Source: Bacteroidota bacterium | Lineage (GTDB): Bacteria; Bacteroidota; Rhodothermia; Rhodothermales; UBA10348 | NCBI GenBank assembly: GCA_022571135.1 | Contig: JACZYK010000189.1 | Span: 1 to 5,724 of the forward strand | Direction: 5' to 3' | DNA length: 5,724 nt | In this document: one piece after another, positions 1 to 4,742 of the stretch | Numbering within the stretch: the first letter of the stretch is position 1 | How the letters are laid out: each line of letters begins with the position of its first letter | The notes under the pieces: generated by a model | Databases searched by the model: none | What the model was told of the DNA's origin: nothing | What the model saw: only the letters and a program-made list of their open reading frames with translations | Made by a program: the position numbers and the translations under genes

Positions 1-219
1 GGTAATCTACTTTTAAACATTTCGCCAACCGCCGATGGGATCATTCCGGAAGCGCAGAAGGAGTCGCTTCTGGGTATGGGTAAATGGCTTCGGGCGAATG
101 GGGAGGCGATTTACGGAACGCGCCCCTTTCTAACGTATGGGGAAGGCCCCAAGCGTCTGACCTCCAGTGGGCATTTCGTTCAGATGAGTGGTGCCTATAA
201 CGAGGAGAACTTCCGGTTC
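1..219 (+). CDS. alpha-L-fucosidase (GH29), C-terminal fragment, cut at both ends
   Basis: Read in frame from base 1, this encodes the end of the GH29 catalytic barrel and the start of the C-terminal beta-sandwich. Seen in order: NLLLNISPTADGIIPE, then GKWLRANGEAIYGTRP, then YGEGP, then YNEENFRF. These match the classic GH29 signature (LLNIGPTADG, KWL..NGEAIYGTRP, YGEGP, and a Y.aEDiRFTT segment entering the C-terminal domain). The family hydrolyses alpha-L-fucosides from glycans or fucoidan-like polymers, usually outside the cytoplasm. The 5' part, including the catalytic nucleophile, lies before the window. After FRF (about 219) the expected TTKG.LYA-type continuation is missing. The frame stays open to a TGA at 511-513, but from about 207 onward it is only the antisense of the S8 protease gene, so I end the real homology at 219. 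The gene is either genuinely truncated or part of a chimeric junction. Confidence 0.85.
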
Positions 220-1235
220 GCTGCCACCGAACCGACGGTGATAGCGTCTCGGACGTGCGCCGGTGATACGAACTTTGCATCGATACCCTGGTTACCGGCG
301 GCCACCACCACCGTCACACCCGCGTCGATCACGGCCTGGACGGCGTCATCGAGCGCGGTGAAGCTCTCGGTCTCGACGTTTTCTCCTAGGCTCAGGTTGA
401 CTACAGCGGGAAGCTTCCGATTTTTCGCCTTCCACTTCATCACGTACTCCAGGGCCTTGATAACGATCGAGTCGTCGGCCGATCCGTCGGGGCCGAATAC
501 CTTCAGGTTGTGAATCCGGGCACCCGGTGCCAGCCCAACGATACCGTTCTGGTCGTCATACGCGCCGACGATACCGGCGATATGCGTGCCATGTCCGTCT
601 GCATCCGAAACATCCGATGTGGAAAAGTTCACGTTTTCGACCACATTGATGTCCTTGGAAGACACACCCGTGTCGATCACGAAAACGTCTACGTCGACGG
701 TGCCACGGCCATCGCCGGAAACGGTCCAGCTCTCCTTACCACCGACCATCTCGACGCTCCATGGTACATAATCCGTTCTGGTCGTCCCGTTCGCATTCCA
801 ATCCGGCAGGTTGATGCCGAAGACGGGTTCGATCCATTGGATGTCCTTATCCTGTTCCATGAGTGAAATGAGTTCCTGCAGATATTTTGAAGACGCCCAG
901 ATAGCGAAACCTACAAATACCGCGTCGTATTCGTAGCGATCCAGAATCTTATAGCGGTCCAGAATCTTATATCGGTCCAGAATCTTATATCGGTCCAGAA
1001 TCTTGTTCGGATGGACGGAAAAGACGAGTCCGGTCAGGTCCTCGCCCTTGGCCGAGATGCGCACGGCCTTGTCCATCAGCTGCCGGTTTCTGAATTTGGG
1101 GCTGATTTCGACTTCCCGTTCTGATTCCTGTACCGGATCAACGACCTGGTCGACACATCCACTCCAGACGAGCGGACCCATGAGAAAGACAAATATTCCT
1201 ACTGAACGACTAGCCGCGAGGGGTAAGGCTTTCAT
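195..1235 (-). CDS. subtilisin-like S8 serine protease lipoprotein, C-terminally truncated
   Basis: A secreted peptidase precursor; 346 aa remain from the ATG at 1235. Residues 1-27 (MKALPLAA... to VWSGC) form a lipoprotein-type signal with Cys27 as the likely lipidated residue, although Trp at -3 is not ideal. Residues about 58-137 look like an I9-type propeptide, ending FVGFAIW...DIQWIEP and containing four KILDRY repeats (78-101). The S8 domain follows: VIDTGV with catalytic Asp188, DGHGTHIAG with His215, and AAGNQG with oxyanion Asn315. The protein ends 31 residues after Asn315 at ITVGSVAANRKFSS, before the GTSMA-type block that carries the catalytic Ser, so this product cannot be an active S8 enzyme. 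The loss coincides with the fucosidase junction. A GTG at 1268 would add 11 residues; I prefer the ATG because the signal peptide then starts normally. Neither start has a clear Shine-Dalgarno site. The gene lies 260 bp downstream of the PilX-like gene on the same strand. Confidence 0.88.
   Translation of the reverse strand: MKALPLAASRSVGIFVFLMGPLVWSGCVDQVVDPVQESEREVEISPKFRNRQLMDKAVRISAKGEDLTGLVFSVHPNKILDRYKILDRYKILDRYKILDRYEYDAVFVGFAIWASSKYLQELISLMEQDKDIQWIEPVFGINLPDWNANGTTRTDYVPWSVEMVGGKESWTVSGDGRGTVDVDVFVIDTGVSSKDINVVENVNFSTSDVSDADGHGTHIAGIVGAYDDQNGIVGLAPGARIHNLKVFGPDGSADDSIVIKALEYVMKWKAKNRKLPAVVNLSLGENVETESFTALDDAVQAVIDAGVTVVVAAGNQGIDAKFVSPAHVRDAITVGSVAANRKFSSL
198..219. other. tail-to-tail breakpoint between fucosidase and S8 protease
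   Basis: Fucosidase homology on the plus strand runs through FRF (211-219). S8 protease homology on the minus strand runs out at about KFSS (201-212), with a TAG at 195-197 two codons after the last recognisable residue. The two coding signals overlap by only about 10-20 bases, and each protein stops in mid-domain. This looks like an inverted junction with short microhomology. It could be a genomic inversion or deletion, or an artefact of amplification or metagenome assembly. The sequence alone cannot separate these. Confidence 0.8.
937..1008 (-). repeat. four tandem 18-bp units encoding KILDRY in the protease propeptide
   Basis: The units are 937-954, 955-972, 973-990 and 991-1008, plus-strand consensus CGGTCCAGAATCTTATAT. 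The two middle units are identical. The first has A for G at its third base and ends in G. The fourth diverges in its last bases but still encodes Lys-Ile at that boundary. Because 18 is a multiple of three, copy changes add or remove one hexapeptide without a frameshift. The near-identity of the DNA points to recent slippage or unequal exchange. I9 propeptides usually carry one segment of this kind just before the VF.GFA strand. Confidence 0.95.
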
Positions 1236-1495
1236 TGGTCTGTAAGATGTTAATTGTATTTGTCGCACGTTTTCTGCACATCGAAGGCGGCGTGATCCTT
1301 CGCACAGGGCATATAGTGCGACTCTGGTATCGGCGATAACGGGGGCTGACTTAAGCCAGATGTATTATTTTCTCGGACGCACTCGGTGCGACGGAATAGA
1401 GTTGTTCTAGGGAGGCTTGTAACAGGTGGGCTTAAAGAAATGTGGAGCAGTCGATAATTACTCCCCTGCCCAATCGGTCAGGAAACGCGGCATGG
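1236..1495 (-). promoter_or_regulatory. protease leader region with nested inverted repeats
   Basis: This 260-bp stretch has no convincing gene. Near the protease start, GTCGCAC (1262-1268) and GTGCGAC (1316-1322) form a perfect 7-bp outer inverted repeat enclosing CGAAGG (1282-1287) and CCTTCG (1297-1302). The outer arm covers the alternative GTG start at 1268 and ends about 27 nt before the ATG at 1235. Farther upstream are CGCAC-TCG-GTGCG (1378-1390) and a small hairpin at 1465-1482 (CCTG...CAGG with an inner CC/GG) just after the stop of the PilX-like gene. Neither has a U-run on the minus strand, so I do not call a terminator. I see no confident promoter. Any regulatory role is inference. 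Confidence 0.3.
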
Positions 1496-3151
1496 CTACC
1501 GATACTTTAGAAGTGCATTTGCCTTCCTCTTCGGCAGCTCACTCGTCTTCCTAGCCTTGAATTCATTCATCGAAACATCGAGCTCTGAAATCAGAGACTT
1601 GAGAATACTTAGCGTCGATTGGCTGTAAACGATCTTGGCGAAGTTCGAGAGTTCGATTTCCATTGCTTTACCGGTCTTCTCGTCCGTATCGGGATCCGCA
1701 TTTTCGGAGCACGTCGTCGAATTGTTCTTTGTATGGTGGTAGACGGACAGCTCGTAGACCAGCGTGGCGGACACCGGGTTGTAAGTACCGTTATATCCAA
1801 AGACGCGAATGGTGAATGCGCTGTTGCGATTGGTTGCGTCGCTCTGGACATCCTTCGGACTGCTCGTTCGAAGTAAGCATAGATCAGTGAATTCTGCCTC
1901 GAAAACCGAGATGTCCTCAAGGAGCACATCCTGTATCGCAAATCCAGCCTCGGTAGATCCCGTGTATTCGGTCGATCCTACCTGGACACGATACGTGCCG
2001 TCACCGTAGTCCTCGTTGAAGAATTCGATGGCATAGTAATTGAAGACCGAATCTCCGACCACACTGTCCCAGCATAGCCCTCCGTGCTTGCAACCAAATG
2101 ACAGCACATCGACACCGGTCAAATCATACTTGTCGTCATATTGATGCTCGTGATAAATTTTATTGACCGATATCCCGTCGAATACGTCAATGTCGAAATG
2201 ACCACCGATCAAGCCTCTGTCCGACGTATTGGCGCCCGTATTTCCACTGAAGGACCCGTTTGCTGTTGAGCGAAGGATAACGGCGCCGTATACCGACGAG
2301 GTGTTGATCCACTTGTGTTTCCCGCCATTCTTGATGGCGTAGATCAGACCGTCCCAGCGGGCGGAGTTTGAAAACTTTACATCGCCGGCCACATAAAGCA
2401 CACCGTAACCTCGGGAAGTTCCCTTCATTTCCAGCTTGCCGTCCACGATCATCACCACCGGATCGGTACTCGATCCAAATACTTCACCGTTATCGAACTT
2501 CTGCTTTTTCTTGTAAAAAATCCGTTTATCACCGCTGTAGTTCCAAATGGCATCTCCAAGCAATCCTAGATTGATCTCAGGTTCGGCCATTATGATATCC
2601 ATGTCGCCGTCCGCGCCTGTAACCTGTTCCGAATTTAATTCTTGTATAAGGAGGTCATAGGCGGTCTGGGTAGTCGAAAGAATGGCGTGCACGTCAATCC
2701 CAACGTCGTCGTTGCCGTCGGGCTTCGTGTTGTTTCCGCTTATCAGATAGGCGTTATTAGCGTCCACTTCGTCGACGACGCCATCGACCGTCAGGGCATC
2801 GAGCACTCGGCAACACCGGGTTATCGTACCCGTAATCTCATATTCGTGATTGCCGAGTTTGCCTTTCGCGGTGATGGTCACCGATCCGTCGGCTTCTTCT
2901 GTGGCTGAATAGTCGTATTCGCCCGTTGCGAGAGACCGGTCTGCGACGGATCCACGATACCCGTCGAAATCGTTCTTTACTTTTGACGATATGATATTAT
3001 AAGCTGACTGAGCCGTCTCGCGCGCGAGGATTTTTTCTTCGTAGTCCGCTTCCGTAAGCGCCTTATTGTACTTGCTCCGGTCTTTCGTCACATACGAGAG
3101 GCTAATAGCCATAAAACTGGACAGGACCAGCAGTAATGCTGCTTTACCCAT
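1496..3151 (-). CDS. PilX/GspK-like large minor-pilin-type envelope protein
   Basis: 551 aa. The N-terminus (MGKAALLLVLSSFMAISLSYV) is one hydrophobic helix, continuing into a polar helix to about residue 60, as in pilin-like proteins. Residues about 230-305 contain VVMIVDGKLEM, GYGVLYVAGDVKF, ARWDGLIYAI and SSVYGAVI. This is the repetitive beta pattern (G.GVLyV.GDl...g...W.GLIiv...g.v.Ga.v) known from many PilX-N-terminal-type proteins. Residues about 365-475 look like a second beta-rich domain, and the C-terminus (about 498-551) is helical and basic. Cysteines: RCCR at 112-115, C354 and C360 (FGCKHGGLC), C425 and C481. There is no standard prepilin leader (no G|FTLIE-like site and no Glu5). 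It is the last and largest of three similar genes, as expected for PilX/GspK in a V-W-X (I-J-K) order. The start is the only N-terminal ATG before an upstream in-frame stop. The family call rests on pattern, not on alignment. Confidence 0.6.
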   Translation of the reverse strand: MGKAALLLVLSSFMAISLSYVTKDRSKYNKALTEADYEEKILARETAQSAYNIISSKVKNDFDGYRGSVADRSLATGEYDYSATEEADGSVTITAKGKLGNHEYEITGTITRCCRVLDALTVDGVVDEVDANNAYLISGNNTKPDGNDDVGIDVHAILSTTQTAYDLLIQELNSEQVTGADGDMDIIMAEPEINLGLLGDAIWNYSGDKRIFYKKKQKFDNGEVFGSSTDPVVMIVDGKLEMKGTSRGYGVLYVAGDVKFSNSARWDGLIYAIKNGGKHKWINTSSVYGAVILRSTANGSFSGNTGANTSDRGLIGGHFDIDVFDGISVNKIYHEHQYDDKYDLTGVDVLSFGCKHGGLCWDSVVGDSVFNYYAIEFFNEDYGDGTYRVQVGSTEYTGSTEAGFAIQDVLLEDISVFEAEFTDLCLLRTSSPKDVQSDATNRNSAFTIRVFGYNGTYNPVSATLVYELSVYHHTKNNSTTCSENADPDTDEKTGKAMEIELSNFAKIVYSQSTLSILKSLISELDVSMNEFKARKTSELPKRKANALLKYR

Positions 3152-3276
3152 GACGAAATACCGATTATTCGTAGTTTTGTATACTTATCACATACTGAAT
3201 CGGCCGCGCGAAGACACGATTTAAGGTTTTTCCGAAAAAAGACTTAAGGTTTTCGGATTATTGCCGACGTGGGTCG
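3152..3276 (-). promoter_or_regulatory. spacer with direct repeat and hairpin before the PilX-like gene
   Basis: The 125-bp gap contains a 10-bp direct repeat, TTAAGGTTTT, at 3221-3230 and 3244-3253, and a perfect 8-bp inverted repeat, TCCGAAAA (3231-3238) with TTTTCGGA (3250-3257), loop 11. On the minus strand the hairpin is not followed by a U-run, so it is not a typical intrinsic terminator. It could be an operator, a processing site or a weak attenuator adjusting expression of the last gene relative to the first two. An AT-rich stretch at about 3176-3195 could hold a -10 element, but I find no matching -35. Confidence 0.35.
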
Positions 3277-3849
3277 TCAGTTCAGATTCATCGGCTGAAT
3301 CGTGATCCCCCAGTGGGTCTGGCCGATATACATGTCGTCCAGATCACCAAGAGGATAGGTACTGACCACCGTCGCCCTGACGAGTTTCGCGGCATCCGGA
3401 GACACAATGTTGCCTGAGGCATTCAGAGGATCCAAACGAAAATTTTTCAGCGTGGCCTGGCTACCGCCGTCGAGTACACTGTTCACATAGCGGTCCATCC
3501 GATAAAGGGCGAACGTATCCTGGCCGACAGTGACCGAATCAACAAATACCAATCGGTACTCGATCAATAAGTCGTCGATCCCGTCGTTCCTCCAGAAAAT
3601 AAAACTGGTCGTCTCTCCCTGAGTGTTGGTCACGACATTCGTAATCTGCTGATTCGGGGGCATACCCTCGCCGATCAGGGCGAGCTCCTGCTCGAGCAAA
3701 TCCGCCAGTTCCAATATCTGTTTCTTGGACGCATAGGCAATAGTCTGCTCGATGGTTTCACTGGTGGCCCGGATTTGCGTAAAAGCAATCAAGAAAGCGA
3801 CGGTCATGTAGACCAACGCTGCGGCGATATGATCGAGCATAAATTGCAT
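3277..3849 (-). CDS. PilW/GspJ-like minor-pilin-type protein
   Basis: 190 aa. Residues 8-24 form a hydrophobic helix (IAAALVYMTVAFLIAF), followed by an amphipathic helix to about residue 60 (ETIEQTIAYASKKQILELADLLEQEL), the lollipop shape of type IV pilin-like proteins. The globular part has IEYRL (96-100), FALYRMDRYVNS (113-124), LKNFRLDPLNASG (134-146) and AAKLVRATVVST (153-164). This series resembles PilW/GspJ, where a YRL strand, an LYR strand, a v.nF.f.yld..G segment and a v..v.v strand occur in that order. The length suits the family. There is no canonical prepilin leader: the N-terminus MQFMLDHI lacks the Gly cleavage site and Glu5. It follows the upstream gene by only 3 bp and has a GGAG site. 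Family assignment is inference from motif order. Confidence 0.55.
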   Translation of the reverse strand: MQFMLDHIAAALVYMTVAFLIAFTQIRATSETIEQTIAYASKKQILELADLLEQELALIGEGMPPNQQITNVVTNTQGETTSFIFWRNDGIDDLLIEYRLVFVDSVTVGQDTFALYRMDRYVNSVLDGGSQATLKNFRLDPLNASGNIVSPDAAKLVRATVVSTYPLGDLDDMYIGQTHWGITIQPMNLN

Positions 3850-3852
3850 GGA

Positions 3853-4242
3853 CTACTCCGAGAAGAGGCGGGTGTGAGTCACCATGGGCAAAAAGAATTT
3901 GTCGTGAAAGGCCATGACCTGGACTTCTTTGATGCTCGTCGGCGAAGCTGATGGGTCGCCGTTCTCATCTACATATTGAACAGCGAACATGAGATCGAAA
4001 TCCACGGTGAGATCCCCGGCACTGAAGGCGACTTGCATCGTATCGCCGTCCACATCTTCGAGATCTGCCCAGTCCGTCCCGATGTCAAGCAGTTCGATCT
4101 GCTCTATAGCCACAGCGTTCGCCATGATTTCGTACTCGCTGTGGATCAACTTTTCATACGTATTCATCTGCGCTCTGTATTGATTGAGCGCCGCGATGGT
4201 GGCCAACATCATGGCCAAAAATGCAAGCAGGCTCTGTGCCAT
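3853..4242 (-). CDS. PilV/GspI-like small minor-pilin-type protein
   Basis: 129 aa. Residues 4-20 are hydrophobic (SLLAFLAMMLATIAALN), followed by a polar helix to about residue 52, then a short beta-rich domain: MQVAFSAGDLTVDFDLMFAVQYVDENGD (69-96) and IKEVQVMAFHDKFFLPMVTHTRLFSE at the end. The final pattern of two strands, a loop and a Thr-rich strand resembles the closing beta-sheet of PilV/GspI minor pilins, and the length is typical. As in the next two genes, no G|FTLIE-type leader is visible; the helix begins almost at the initiator Met. The ATG at 4242 has no obvious Shine-Dalgarno site. This is the first gene of the trio, with about 500 bp of non-coding sequence before it, so a promoter is expected there. 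A generic single-pass membrane protein is the main alternative. Confidence 0.5.
   Translation of the reverse strand: MAQSLLAFLAMMLATIAALNQYRAQMNTYEKLIHSEYEIMANAVAIEQIELLDIGTDWADLEDVDGDTMQVAFSAGDLTVDFDLMFAVQYVDENGDPSASPTSIKEVQVMAFHDKFFLPMVTHTRLFSE
3856..3859 (-). promoter_or_regulatory. Shine-Dalgarno GGAG of the PilW-like gene, inside the PilV-like gene
   Basis: On the minus strand GGAG lies 6 nt before the ATG at 3849 and overlaps the last codons of the upstream gene, whose TAG is at 3853-3855. The 3-bp spacing and embedded site imply translational coupling of the two proteins. It also fixes the start at 3849 rather than at the internal Met4. Confidence 0.7.
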
Positions 4243-4513
4243 ATCTAATATCGACCGTGCGGATCGTCAGGCGCACAGCCTCTCTCATTTGTAATTGAGA
4301 GTGTTGATCAAAGACTCCGGTTCGGTATCAATATCGGTCTCAAGCTCACTATTCTTAAGCGTCGGTATGCGTGAGAAGAAGCTCAAGAAATCCTTAAGTC
4401 GGGCGGTTTTTAGCCGATTCATTAAGGGTCAGCTGCATCCGAACAGATCGCGGATTTAAAGCAAGGTCAAACGTGCTCTTCTTAATTGGGCGGGCTTCTC
4501 CTGAATCTCTCCA

Positions 4514-4625
4514 GCGGGCGATTGCCCTGGACTCGGAAGTCCCGCCAGCCATAATGTGAGCCATTGCGGAACCGGACGCATATTTGAGGGGATATACGTT
4601 CGGTTCCGGCTCACCCGGGCTCGGG
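4514..4625 (+). other. dense hairpin block, candidate structured RNA or leader element
   Basis: Four inverted repeats lie almost back to back: GGGC-GATT-GCCC (4516-4527), GGACT-CGGA-AGTCC (4529-4542), the long hairpin at 4556-4614, and CCCG-GGCT-CGGG (4614-4625). Three of them have 4-base loops. Such packing suggests a folded RNA, most simply the 5' leader of the M1 peptidase on the plus strand, but the minus strand or a DNA-level element is also possible. No U-run follows, so it is not a simple terminator. I do not recognise a known riboswitch class. Confidence 0.4.
4556..4614. repeat. long imperfect inverted repeat (about 59 nt hairpin)
   Basis: GTGAGCC (4556-4562) pairs with GGCTCAC (4608-4614), and GGAACCG (4568-4574) with CGGTTCC (4601-4607). 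A 5-base bulge, ATTGC (4563-4567), lies on one side only. The stem continues with GACGCATAT (4575-4583) against ATATACGTT (4592-4600), with one wobble and one mismatch, closing an 8-base loop. The 14 perfect outer pairs are well beyond what a chance hairpin of this size would give. It resembles REP-like palindromes or a regulatory RNA stem. Confidence 0.85.
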
Positions 4626-4686
4626 CGAACAAACTCCTCACCACGTCACAGTTAAATCCTATTGAATCGCGACCCTCTGTTTCGTA

Positions 4687-4725
4687 GGCTGGAACCTGTG
4701 CAGCCGAATACCGCGTCCACACAGG
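4687..4725 (+). promoter_or_regulatory. two mutually exclusive hairpins just upstream of the M1 peptidase
   Basis: GGCTG (4687-4691) can pair with CAGCC (4701-4705), while CCTGTG (4695-4700), inside that loop, can pair with CACAGG (4720-4725). The alternatives compete sterically and end 17 nt before the ATG at 4743. This could modulate translation, but the stems are short (5-6 bp) and could be chance. Confidence 0.25.
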
Positions 4726-4742
4726 CCCATCAGAGACTGACC

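Larger units (their letters stand above)
4243..4742. promoter_or_regulatory. 500-bp divergent intergenic region
   Basis: This stretch separates the minus-strand pilin-like trio from the plus-strand M1 peptidase and should hold both promoters. I find no confident -35/-10 pair and no tRNA. Visible elements are a small inverted repeat CTCTCA (4282-4287)/TGAGAG (4296-4301); an imperfect direct repeat AAGCTCA...TTAAG..TCGG at 4342-4365 and 4379-4402; the structured block at 4514-4625; and overlapping hairpins at 4687-4725. A minus-strand open frame at 4456-4722 runs through the inverted repeats and has no protein-like character, so I do not call it. Confidence 0.6.

Noticed and set aside
41..280. 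Minus-strand open frame that might continue the S8 protease by frameshift
   Set aside because: It has no GTSMA/SAPHVAG-type block or other S8 signature. The plus strand here is clearly GH29, so the protease ends by a junction, not by a frameshift.
220..513. Continuation of the fucosidase frame to the TGA at 511-513
   Set aside because: The translation shows no GH29 C-terminal features and is exactly antisense to the well-supported S8 catalytic domain.
510..866. Plus-strand open frame
   Set aside because: It lies wholly antisense to the S8 Asp/His region and propeptide, and its product has no recognisable features.
937..1008. CRISPR-like short repeats
   Set aside because: The units are directly tandem with no spacers, are only 18 bp long, and are in frame within a protein-coding gene.
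1236..1268. N-terminal extension of the protease to a GTG start
   Set aside because: It puts 11 polar residues before a normal lipoprotein signal and has no better ribosome site.
1465..1482. Intrinsic terminator after the PilX-like gene
   Set aside because: The stem is short with a mismatch, and no U-run follows on the minus strand.
3976..4248. Plus-strand open frames opposite the PilV-like gene
   Set aside because: They are antisense to a gene with a clear membrane helix and coupling to its neighbour, and have no features of their own.
4514..4625. tRNA or other cloverleaf RNA
   Set aside because: There is no T-loop consensus, acceptor stem or CCA-like end, and the hairpin sizes do not fit a tRNA.
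4456..4722. Minus-strand open frame of 88 codons
   Set aside because: It spans the hairpin block, has no Shine-Dalgarno site and no protein-like pattern; most likely a chance frame.
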